Assembly (NCBI GenBank): GCA_030592205.1 | Contig: JAUVKA010000253.1 | Coordinates: 1 to 6,172, forward strand | Direction: 5' to 3' | Source of the DNA: Bacteroidota bacterium | GTDB taxonomy: Bacteria; Bacteroidota; Bacteroidia; Bacteroidales; UBA12481 | Length of the DNA stretch: 6,172 nucleotides | Shown: positions 1-6,172 of the stretch, one piece after another | How positions within the stretch are numbered: the stretch's first letter is position 1 | Layout of the letters: the number at the start of each line of letters is the position of its first letter | Position numbers and translations under genes: made by a program | The notes under the pieces: generated by a model | What the model was told of the DNA's origin: nothing | What the model saw: only the letters and a program-made list of their open reading frames with translations | The model's database searches: none

Positions 1-416
1 AGAAGAGCAACATCGATGCCCCGGTAATCAGGAGATTGCTTGTGTACTATTTCATATCCTGCATCTTTAAGAGAAGTGGCCAATATCAATCCCTCCAATA
101 CTTCCAGGTTTTCCACCTCACATAAGCCCACGAGTACAGGATATGCCTCATCCCCAACGGCAGTCACCACCCGGGCAATATGATTCAGCTTTTCGTAATA
201 TCTTTCCGTGTTCCATTCATTTCTGCCATCAGGAAGAAAGTCCTGGTCATTGGTATTCGGATTATCAAGAGTATCAAAAAGATTCTCCACATTATAAAAC
301 ATGAATCGGTATGAGGGATTATTATCCTCAGTCCGATCCGGAAGATTCTTCTCACACGAACAGGACAAAGCCAGCAAAAGCCCACAAAACAAGAGTAAAT
401 TTCTCATTAATTTCAT
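1..416 (-). CDS. Endonuclease/exonuclease/phosphatase (EEP) family lipoprotein, 3' end cut by window edge
   Basis: The first 138 codons of a gene that continues beyond the left edge. The N-terminus is a hydrophobic leader (residues 7-18, LLLFCGLLLALS) ending in Cys19, with A-L-S-C as a slightly atypical lipobox, so an exported lipoprotein is likely. The mature part opens with FYNVENLFDT (residues 40-49), followed by a W..ERYYEKLNHIARVV segment (68-84), GLCEVEN (97-103) and SPDYRGIDVALL at the edge. This is the order seen in secreted Bacteroidota EEP-fold proteins. Asn42 and Glu100 match the conserved Asn and metal-binding Glu of the fold; the later D-x-N and SDH motifs lie outside the window. 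Family members cleave phosphodiesters in nucleic acids or lipid/inositol phosphates, and the substrate cannot be told here. ATG at 416 is chosen; an in-frame ATG at 407 is an alternative. Ten bases separate it from the upstream gene's stop, implying co-transcription. There is no clear Shine-Dalgarno site. Confidence 0.88.
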   Translation of the reverse strand, partial: MKLMRNLLLFCGLLLALSCSCEKNLPDRTEDNNPSYRFMFYNVENLFDTLDNPNTNDQDFLPDGRNEWNTERYYEKLNHIARVVTAVGDEAYPVLVGLCEVENLEVLEGLILATSLKDAGYEIVHKQSPDYRGIDVAL

Positions 417-426
417 CTAATAATAT

Positions 427-1887
427 CTATTTATCTTCCACCCTTTCAAATGCTCCAATATCAGGGCCCTTATCTTTCAATCGCTCAACTCCATCAAGGT
501 CGAGGGGATAATACAAAGAATATTCCGGGTTAGCTCTATTCATTGCCGGGGAGAGGGTATCCAGATGGTAATCATTCTCCACCGTATTCATGAACCGGGG
601 ATTCACATTCTTTATAATGCTTTTCCAATGATCTGTATTAGTTGTTTTTAGCGTATCTACCTGAACAAGGCAATGGTCGAAAATATAAGAAAACTCCCCG
701 GGAACAGGCTTGTCATCAATTGTGTTCCAAAACTCAATTTCCATTCCCCTGCTTCCCGTAATGATACAGTTTGAAAACAGAGCATTATAAAGATTATAAA
801 CGTAAGCACTACCGTCATATACAAAGAAATTATTGAGCACTACAGAAGGATCCGTTCGCGATCCCACCCCGTAATTATTGGAAATTGTACAGTGATAAAA
901 TTCGTATGAACCACCAAGCGTGAGGGCAACACAATGTGTACCACAATCAGTAATCACACAGTTATTGGCCAGGATTGTAGAACTTTGGGCCAGAATACCA
1001 GCCACAGTCATGTTAGCGATCACTGTGTTTGATAGAGTGAGCGTGGGTCTTTCCACACTGGCAAGAGAATCAAGCTGAATACCCTTGATCGCATTTTTTA
1101 TGATCCCATAATTTATAATATTATCCTTACTGCCATTCAGGAAGTGAATCCCACCCAGGATATACAAACCTCCATTGTCATATTCAATCCAGGCTCCCCA
1201 TTGTCCGGGAATATCATCATAAAAATGCTCCAGTCGATCGCCCAAAAAGGAGACCGGCTCCTCCAGGGTTCCATTTACCTCAAGCGTTCCTCCAACCAGC
1301 ATTGATGATCGTTTATGGAAATGAATATTGGTCCCCGGTTCAATAGTCAATGTCTCCAGACTATCGACATATACGTACCCATACACCAGATAAGGCTTAT
1401 CATTATGCCAGGTTTCTGTTCCTACGGTATCAACAACCATTAAGTGAACATCCTGCCCGAATGACACCAGATCCACATCCTGAGTATCTCCATTTGTCAT
1501 AAATACAATTGAATCCTGAATCACCATAGGTTCATTCTGATTAGTTGGATCCAGAGTCACCTCTACGAAAATAAAAATACTGTCCTTTGCCGGGATCTCA
1601 ACATCTTCAATCTGTATAGTTTGATTACCATCGATATTTAAACGATACCTGGAAGAACTCGAACCTGCCAGATAAATACGATCAACCACAATCAACTGGT
1701 TATTTGGATTGTACACTCTGAAATTTTTGGTAGTTGAACCAATTGTAGTAAAAATAGTATCAAAAATGACAGTATCAGCTGAAAAAGCCAGCTTGCCATC
1801 CAGGGTCCCGTTTGAAACAGGTTTCTCACAGGAAAAAATCAAAATTACCAGAATTGCCGCCACCCAATATCCTACTGGAATCCGCAT
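427..1887 (-). CDS. Beta-helix lipoprotein with N-terminal Ig-like domain
   Basis: A 486-residue protein of unknown specific function, complete. From the chosen ATG at 1887 the N-terminus is a lipoprotein signal: MRIPVGYW, then AAILVILIFS, then Cys20 (lipobox I-F-S-C). The open frame extends to an ATG at 1986, but those 33 extra residues are polar and basic, bury the signal peptide, and cross the divergent promoter region, so I reject that start. Residues about 37-147 resemble an ASH/Ig-like beta-sandwich (FDTIFTTIGSTTKNFRVYNP, later EIPAKDSIFIFVEV). Residues about 175-430 form short Asn/Ile/Val-rich beta-helix rungs, starting at LTIEPGTNIHFH and including NNCVITDCGTHCVAL and YEFYHCTISNN. The C-terminus has the SPAMNRA...LDLDGVERL...DIGAFE signature (446-481) that commonly closes such helices. 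No catalytic site is recognisable; surface binding or a carbohydrate-active role are both possible. It leads the probable operon with the EEP gene downstream. Confidence 0.87.
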   Translation of the reverse strand: MRIPVGYWVAAILVILIFSCEKPVSNGTLDGKLAFSADTVIFDTIFTTIGSTTKNFRVYNPNNQLIVVDRIYLAGSSSSRYRLNIDGNQTIQIEDVEIPAKDSIFIFVEVTLDPTNQNEPMVIQDSIVFMTNGDTQDVDLVSFGQDVHLMVVDTVGTETWHNDKPYLVYGYVYVDSLETLTIEPGTNIHFHKRSSMLVGGTLEVNGTLEEPVSFLGDRLEHFYDDIPGQWGAWIEYDNGGLYILGGIHFLNGSKDNIINYGIIKNAIKGIQLDSLASVERPTLTLSNTVIANMTVAGILAQSSTILANNCVITDCGTHCVALTLGGSYEFYHCTISNNYGVGSRTDPSVVLNNFFVYDGSAYVYNLYNALFSNCIITGSRGMEIEFWNTIDDKPVPGEFSYIFDHCLVQVDTLKTTNTDHWKSIIKNVNPRFMNTVENDYHLDTLSPAMNRANPEYSLYYPLDLDGVERLKDKGPDIGAFERVEDK

Positions 1888-1899
1888 ATAATTTTTTTT

Positions 1900-1907
1900 C
1901 AAATGTA
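1900..1907 (-). promoter_or_regulatory. Candidate Bacteroidota -7 box for the beta-helix lipoprotein operon
   Basis: On the minus strand the octamer TACATTTG matches the Bacteroidota -7 consensus TAnnTTTG. It ends 12 bases before the chosen ATG at 1887, so a start site about 5-8 bases downstream would give a very short leader. No good -33 TTTG was found at the expected spacing upstream, so this is a sequence match only. If real, it supports starting the protein at 1887 and excludes the longer frame from 1986. Confidence 0.4.
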
Positions 1908-1967
1908 ATAAAATAACGGGTGGATGCCGGTAATATTGAATGATAGGCTTTCGCTTTATATTTTCAC

Positions 1968-1975
1968 TAAATTTG
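1968..1975 (+). promoter_or_regulatory. Candidate Bacteroidota -7 box for the GH38 gene
   Basis: The octamer TAAATTTG fits TAnnTTTG exactly and lies 73 bases before the GH38 ATG at 2049, predicting a leader of about 65 bases. The -33 region is poor: the nearest TTTC (1949-1952) is too close. The same octamer occurs at a similar distance ahead of the C10 peptidase gene (5604-5611). Confidence 0.45.
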
Positions 1976-1998
1976 CAAGTATTCATAAATGAAGTGTA

Positions 1999-2010
1999 TT
2001 ATTATAATAA
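1999..2010 (+). repeat. Perfect 12-bp A/T palindrome in the GH38 leader
   Basis: TTATTATAATAA reads the same on both strands. It sits between the candidate -7 box (1968-1975) and the GH38 start codon, in the predicted untranslated leader. It could be an operator half-site pair or a weak hairpin, but being purely A/T in an A/T-rich spacer it may be chance. Confidence 0.3.
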
Positions 2011-2048
2011 GCTGTTAACCAGGCATAATAAACTGATATTTTATTTAG

Positions 2049-5000
2049 ATGAAAAAAATACTAATCCCCCTGCTCTTACTATTTACATCATTCACATGGG
2101 GTCAAAATCCCGTCCAAAAATCAGATATCCTCGTACAGGCTTATTCAAAAACTTTGAATGGAACTCAATTCTGGTATCACTCGGCCCTGCCAGATGTACA
2201 CAACGCACTATTGGTTAGGGCAATTGATGGATCACAGATTGCAGAATGGGAAACTGAACCTGTACCAGAAACTAATCATGGTCAGTTTATCAATTTTATT
2301 TGGCAAGCAGGCTTGGGAGCCAACATGGGAAGTGCAAGGATGGATTTATTCCTTAATGATCAGAAAATATTTTCCTTTTATACTGAACAACGGCACAATT
2401 GGGATTATGCTGATCAGGGCATGGAGTTTTCTTATCGTAATGCTTTTGTTGATGGAGCCGGCGACTATTTTGGATTCATGTTTCTTCGGATTCCCAGCGA
2501 CATGCTTGAGCCAGGACAGCCGCAGAAATTAAAAGTTGTTGGTTCAAAGAGCAATAGTCAGGCTTGGTTTATGTGTTTTGAAGAAGCTATCCCAACCGGC
2601 CTTACCTTTACAACTTTCCCCGGAGTAATGAGGAAGAATAATAAACTTGTGCAACCGGTATCAATACAGGTTGTATATTTCGGGCAAGCTGCAAAGGGAA
2701 CGCTTTCAATTAATGGGAATAAAGTACGGGATCTGGATCTGGATTTTGGTATCCAGACTTTCTACATGGACTTCCCTGTTGTATCTGAGGATACTGAGAT
2801 TCTTGTCGGACTGGAATCCCCCAAAATCAGTCAGCAGCAAAAAGTGGTTTTACATCCTCCACGCAAATGGCGTGTAAATTTTGTTCAACACACACATACA
2901 GATATTGGTTATACCCGTCCACAGACAGAGATCCTGGGGGAGCATTTACGATTTATCGACTATGCTCTGGATTATTGTGATGCAACAGATGATTATCCTG
3001 AGGAAGCACAGTTCAGATGGACCTGTGAAGCCGCCTTTGCAGTGGATGACTACCTGAGATGCAGGCCGGCACAACAAATTGATAGGTTGAAAAGGAGAGT
3101 AAAGGAAGACCGTATAGAAATTACCGGCATGTATTTCAATTTCGATGAGATGCCGGATGAGCAGAGCTACGCTGCTTCCTTACAGTCGATTCGTCGTATA
3201 AAAGAAGCTGGTATACCGGTTAAGACAGCGATGCAAAACGATGTGAATGGCATAGGCTGGTGCTTCGCCGATTATTTCCCCCCATTGGGTGTAAAATACC
3301 TAAATATGGGAACCCATGGGCACCGAGCTCTTATACCTTTCGACAAACCAACAGCTTTTTGGTGGGAGTCGCCATCCGGAAATCGTATGTTGGCCTTCCG
3401 AGCCGAACATTACATGACCGGTAATACTGTTTTTGGCATTCACAGTCAGAATTTCTCCTATTTCGAAGAAAAACTGATGTTATACCTGAAGGACCTTGAG
3501 CAAAAAGAATATCCTTATGACATAATTCACATACAACACTCTGGCTACCTGACCGATAACGCCCCGCCATCTATACTGTCAAGTGATATGATACGACAAT
3601 GGAACGAGAAGTATGAATGGCCAAAACTGCGAACAGCCATTGTCAGTGAATTTTTCGAGGAAATTGAAGAGACTCATGGGAATGAACTTCCTGTTGTTAG
3701 GGGAGCCTGGCCTGATTGGTGGACTGATGGTTTCGCATCAGGTGCCAGGGAGGGAGCTGTATCCCGACAGTCTCATGTTGACCTTATCGCATATCAGGGT
3801 GCCTTATCTATGGCAAGGTTAATGGGATCTGAACTGCCGGAAGGAATTAATCAAAGAATTGATGCGGTAAATCAAGCACTCCTTTTTTATGATGAACACA
3901 CATTTGGCTTTTCTGAAAGTGTAAGAAGCCCATTTAGTGCAGGAACAATGGAACAGAGAGCTCTTAAAGAATCTTATGCCTGGGAAGCTTTTCGCCGGGC
4001 CCGTCAGCTGGGTGAGGAAGCTTTAGGACTATTACAATGCTATATAAGTAGAGAAAACGTACCTACTCTGGCTGTGTTCAATACACTTAACTGGGATCGT
4101 TCCGGACTTGTAGAAATATATATTGATCATCAGATGTTGCCTTTGGGGAAAAACTTTAAAATCACTGACAGTCTGGGCAATGAAGCCAAAGCACAGGCAA
4201 CAGGACATCGTTCCGATGGTACCTACTGGAATATTTGGGTAGAAGATGTGCCCGCTTTTGGGTATAAAAAATACACCATAAATGTGGATGATGATCTATT
4301 AATTCACGATGCACAAGGACAGCAGGCCGCTGGCAATGCAAAAATAAATCTAAATGAAAATTCCGGTATTTTATATCTGGAAAACCAATGGTACAAATTA
4401 CAAATCGATAAAGGCTCAGCCAGTATTATCTCATTATTCGACAAGAATTTATCCATGGAGCTCATTGATAAGAAGGCTTCTGTAAAACTGGGGGAGTTTA
4501 TACTTGAAAAACTTGGCAATCGCTCTGAAATGGAGGCTTATACCTTGAAAACTTATGAAAGGAAACCTCTGGATAGTGTATGGTTTGAGGCGAGTGAAGA
4601 GGGAGAGTTATGGAATACCATACGGTTTAAAGGGGATAGTGAAACTCTAATCGGACCTGCCGGATTTGAACTTGAAATCAGGCTTTTCAATACCGCCAAA
4701 CGTATTGATCTGGCATACATGGTTAGAAAAAAGCCAATCATTGAACCAGAAAGCTTTTACCTGGCCTTCCCATTCTTCCTGGAGAATGGACAGATATATT
4801 GCGAAGTACAAGGTGGAGTAATGAAAGCCGGTATTGATCAAATTCCTGGTTCATCTAATGACTGGAATACGGTTCAAAACTTTGCCAGCATCCATAACGG
4901 AAAGGCTCAGATTGTCCTGAGCAGCCATGAAATACCTCTTATGCAGTTTGGTGGAATAAATACAGGCAGATATCGCGCAGATGCCAAACCCGAATCCACC

Positions 5001-5456
5001 CACATATACGGTTGGCCAATGAACAATTATTGGGTAACCAATTTTAATGCAGATCAGAGGGGTGAATTCTCCTTCACTTATAGCATTACTTCAGGAGTGG
5101 ACCAGGGAACCCAGTCATCATCCCGTTTTGGATGGGGAAAACGAATACCTATGCCGGGTCGCGTTTTACCGGCAGGAAAAAGAACTGAGTTTCCGGATAT
5201 TAATTCTCTGCTTCAGATTCATCCCGACAATCTACTACTTATAAGTGCTCAACCCGAAAAAAACTCTGGTAGTATAATCCTTCACTTAAGGGAAATCGGG
5301 GGAACCAAGGCATCTCTTAGTATCGAAGACAGATTGGGAGTGAGCCTCACTATTCAGGAAACAAATGTTGTAGGTGAAAATATTTCTCCTGAGGATACTG
5401 AGATTAAGTTTGAGCCATGGGAGGTTAAGTTTATTCGGATCAGGATAGAAGAATAA
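2049..5456 (+). CDS. Secreted glycoside hydrolase family 38 (alpha-mannosidase-like) with N-terminal beta domains
   Basis: A complete 1135-residue enzyme of the GH38 type, zinc-dependent retaining alpha-mannosidases; the exact glycan is unknown. A signal peptide (MKKILIPLLLLFTSFTWG, probable cut before Gln19) sends it to the periplasm or outside. Residues about 20-275 are beta-rich and precede the barrel, probably two sandwich domains (about 25-180 and 188-275). The catalytic domain starts at VQHTHTDIGYT: His283 and Asp285 fit the H-x-D zinc pair. Asp398 in MQNDVNGIGW fits the nucleophile and third ligand, and His617 in YDEHTFG fits the late zinc His. Asp503 (LTDNAPPS) lies where GH38 enzymes have their GDDF acid/base region. 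GAWPDWWTDGFAS (552-564) begins the helical middle domain. The C-terminal beta domains start near LAVFNTLNWDRSG (674-686), include SLFDKNLSMELID, and end WEVKFIRIRI. These assignments come from motif order, not an alignment. There is no Shine-Dalgarno site; the A-rich ATG context is usual for Bacteroidota. Transcription is divergent from the beta-helix gene. Confidence 0.88.
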   Translation: MKKILIPLLLLFTSFTWGQNPVQKSDILVQAYSKTLNGTQFWYHSALPDVHNALLVRAIDGSQIAEWETEPVPETNHGQFINFIWQAGLGANMGSARMDLFLNDQKIFSFYTEQRHNWDYADQGMEFSYRNAFVDGAGDYFGFMFLRIPSDMLEPGQPQKLKVVGSKSNSQAWFMCFEEAIPTGLTFTTFPGVMRKNNKLVQPVSIQVVYFGQAAKGTLSINGNKVRDLDLDFGIQTFYMDFPVVSEDTEILVGLESPKISQQQKVVLHPPRKWRVNFVQHTHTDIGYTRPQTEILGEHLRFIDYALDYCDATDDYPEEAQFRWTCEAAFAVDDYLRCRPAQQIDRLKRRVKEDRIEITGMYFNFDEMPDEQSYAASLQSIRRIKEAGIPVKTAMQNDVNGIGWCFADYFPPLGVKYLNMGTHGHRALIPFDKPTAFWWESPSGNRMLAFRAEHYMTGNTVFGIHSQNFSYFEEKLMLYLKDLEQKEYPYDIIHIQHSGYLTDNAPPSILSSDMIRQWNEKYEWPKLRTAIVSEFFEEIEETHGNELPVVRGAWPDWWTDGFASGAREGAVSRQSHVDLIAYQGALSMARLMGSELPEGINQRIDAVNQALLFYDEHTFGFSESVRSPFSAGTMEQRALKESYAWEAFRRARQLGEEALGLLQCYISRENVPTLAVFNTLNWDRSGLVEIYIDHQMLPLGKNFKITDSLGNEAKAQATGHRSDGTYWNIWVEDVPAFGYKKYTINVDDDLLIHDAQGQQAAGNAKINLNENSGILYLENQWYKLQIDKGSASIISLFDKNLSMELIDKKASVKLGEFILEKLGNRSEMEAYTLKTYERKPLDSVWFEASEEGELWNTIRFKGDSETLIGPAGFELEIRLFNTAKRIDLAYMVRKKPIIEPESFYLAFPFFLENGQIYCEVQGGVMKAGIDQIPGSSNDWNTVQNFASIHNGKAQIVLSSHEIPLMQFGGINTGRYRADAKPESTHIYGWPMNNYWVTNFNADQRGEFSFTYSITSGVDQGTQSSSRFGWGKRIPMPGRVLPAGKRTEFPDINSLLQIHPDNLLLISAQPEKNSGSIILHLREIGGTKASLSIEDRLGVSLTIQETNVVGENISPEDTEIKFEPWEVKFIRIRIEE

Positions 5457-5530
5457 ATAGAAGTATTTTGTCTTTTGGAAGGTTGTAAGATATTGATTTA
5501 CGCCTTTTTCCGTCAATGATTCGCAATCCC

Positions 5531-5559
5531 TGTCTGAAAGGACTCAGATATTGTTTTTG
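5531..5559 (+). terminator. Candidate intrinsic terminator after the GH38 gene
   Basis: TGTCTGA (5531-5537) pairs with TCAGATA (5544-5550) around the six-base loop AAGGAC, giving seven pairs of which one is G-T. It is followed directly by the T-rich tract TTGTTTTTG. The stem is short and only modestly GC-rich, so efficiency may be low. It lies 74 bases past the GH38 stop and before the next candidate promoter, which is where a terminator would be expected. Confidence 0.45.
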
Positions 5560-5603
5560 TGCTATTATTACAATTTCAGTTTCCCATTACCAACTGTTTT
5601 ATC

Positions 5604-5611
5604 TAAATTTG
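5604..5611 (+). promoter_or_regulatory. Candidate Bacteroidota promoter for the C10 peptidase gene
   Basis: TAAATTTG matches the -7 consensus TAnnTTTG exactly. A TTTC at 5580-5583, 20 bases upstream, is one mismatch from the -33 TTTG element at about the right spacing, making this the best-supported promoter of the three candidates. It lies 79 bases before the ATG at 5691, giving a leader of about 70 bases, and follows the candidate terminator. Independent transcription of the peptidase gene is therefore likely. Confidence 0.5.
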
Positions 5612-5676
5612 GATTAACTGTAAGGTTCTTTCCTTTGTTTATGAAGGGGGAGTTTTCTATCCCGTTGGCTATTGAC

Positions 5677-5682
5677 AAGAGG
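5677..5682 (+). promoter_or_regulatory. Shine-Dalgarno-like site for the C10 peptidase gene
   Basis: AAGAGG ends eight bases before the ATG at 5691, a good spacing for a ribosome binding site. It is notable because the other three genes here show no such site, and it supports 5691 as the start. Confidence 0.45.
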
Positions 5683-5690
5683 TATATATT

Positions 5691-6172
5691 ATGAATCGGA
5701 GTTCATATAATATATTGAGATCTTATTCAGGCATAAAAAACCTGATTTCCTGTCTTTTGCTCTTATCATTCGTACTTCTTGCAAACACAAAAACATTTGG
5801 GCAGGTCCCCATGAAGGCCCAAAGGTTGGCCGAGGAATTTGCAAGAACCAAGAGTCATTTCCTAAAATCTTCGCCAAAATTTACATTTGATTATATTTCT
5901 GATTATAAGGATATTTGGATTTTCGAAAGTTGGGAACCAAAGGCTTTTGTATTAGTCAAGGAAGAAATTGACTTTACTATTGCCGGATACTCCTTTGAGA
6001 ATACCTTTTTCAAAAATGGTGAAATTCCTGAACCAGCCCGCTTATGTCTGGATGCAGTTCAGAATATTTCCTTCAAGGAGCTATCAAAGAACAAGCCTTT
6101 GAAATCCTATCCTCTAAGGATTGAACCCTTGCTGCAAACTAAGTGGGGCCAGGACTGTTTCTTCAATTATTC
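5691..6172 (+). CDS. Probable C10 (streptopain-like) cysteine peptidase precursor, 5' part only
   Basis: The first 160 codons of a secreted protein cut by the right edge. A long n-region (residues 1-17, with Arg3, Arg10 and Lys16) leads into a hydrophobic core (18-31, LISCLLLLSFVLLA) with a likely cut in TFG|Q before Gln38. Residues about 39-138 look like a C10/Spi propeptide: MKAQRLAEEF at the start, then WIFESWEPKAFVLV (76-89) and FTIAGYSFENTFF (95-107). PLRIEPLLQTKWGQ (141-154) then matches the start of the mature C10 domain, where PLL.t.WgQ is characteristic and Gln154 would be the oxyanion-hole Gln. The catalytic Cys and His lie beyond the window, so activity cannot be judged. Cys156, two residues after Gln154, is at a position where relatives usually have a non-Cys residue before the Y/F-N pair; I do not take it as the nucleophile. 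The propeptide would keep the enzyme inactive until export. The next in-frame Met is residue 41, inside the propeptide, so 5691 is the start. Confidence 0.78.
   Translation, partial: MNRSSYNILRSYSGIKNLISCLLLLSFVLLANTKTFGQVPMKAQRLAEEFARTKSHFLKSSPKFTFDYISDYKDIWIFESWEPKAFVLVKEEIDFTIAGYSFENTFFKNGEIPEPARLCLDAVQNISFKELSKNKPLKSYPLRIEPLLQTKWGQDCFFNY

Noticed and set aside
185..385. Open minus-strand frame of 66 codons inside the EEP gene region
   Set aside because: It lies in a different frame from the EEP gene, whose clear family motifs (FYNVENLFD, GLCEVEN, RGIDVALL) occupy the same bases.
1940..2218. Open plus-strand frame of 92 codons spanning the intergenic region and the GH38 start
   Set aside because: It overlaps the GH38 signal peptide in another frame, has no recognisable composition or motif, and begins upstream of the candidate promoter.
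2158..2532. Open plus-strand frame of 124 codons inside the GH38 gene
   Set aside because: It is an alternate frame wholly inside a well-supported coding region, with no recognisable domain and no start signal.
2886..2903. Short CA-repeat-like run (acacacacatac) that resembles a microsatellite
   Set aside because: It is explained by the codons of the conserved catalytic motif His-Thr-His-Thr-Asp of the GH38 domain.
5492..5517. Imperfect inverted repeat ATTGA...TCAAT just after the GH38 stop
   Set aside because: Five outer pairs around a 16-base loop, with only a bulged inner extension and no following T-run, so it is weaker than the hairpin at 5531-5550.
5645..5661. GGGA/TCCC hairpin upstream of the peptidase start
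   Set aside because: A four-pair stem only, with no T-tract; too short to call a terminator or riboswitch.
1..6172. CRISPR arrays, tRNA/rRNA genes, insertion sequences, attachment sites
   Set aside because: No regularly spaced repeats, no cloverleaf-like sequences, no transposase or integrase motifs and no long terminal repeats were seen; nearly all the DNA is accounted for by four genes.

Overview
The window looks like a chromosomal segment from a member of the Bacteroidota. The evidence is moderate GC (low 40s by eye), TAnnTTTG-type -7 promoter boxes in both intergenic regions, A/T-rich start regions that mostly lack Shine-Dalgarno sites, signal peptides ending just before Gln (WG|Q, FG|Q), and protein families typical of that phylum. 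The lineage below phylum cannot be fixed from this sequence.

Layout: two minus-strand genes occupy 1-1887. The promoter-proximal one (427-1887) encodes a lipoprotein with an Ig-like N-terminal domain and a parallel beta-helix. Ten bases downstream follows a lipoprotein-type endonuclease/exonuclease/phosphatase (EEP) family gene, cut by the left edge (1-416). The two very probably form one transcription unit. A 161-bp divergent intergenic region (1888-2048) carries one -7-like box for each direction. On the plus strand, 2049-5456 is a complete secreted glycoside hydrolase of the GH38 (alpha-mannosidase) clan type, 1135 residues, with an unusual beta-rich extension of about 255 residues before the catalytic barrel. 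After a 234-bp gap (5457-5690) with a candidate terminator and a candidate promoter, a plus-strand gene begins at 5691 and runs off the right edge. It looks like the signal peptide, propeptide and first mature residues of a C10 (streptopain-like) cysteine peptidase.

How the genes relate: all four products carry export signals (two lipoproteins, two signal-peptidase-I-type proteins), so this is a run of cell-envelope or secreted proteins. Glycan removal (GH38) next to proteolysis (C10) would fit glycoprotein breakdown, but the peptidase appears to have its own promoter, so this is only a contextual suggestion. No SusC/SusD pair, sulfatase, regulator, mobile element, CRISPR array, tRNA or rRNA is visible. 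I do not see a clear previously undescribed system. The best leads are the atypical GH38 subfamily architecture and the shared promoter-like octamer ahead of the two plus-strand genes.
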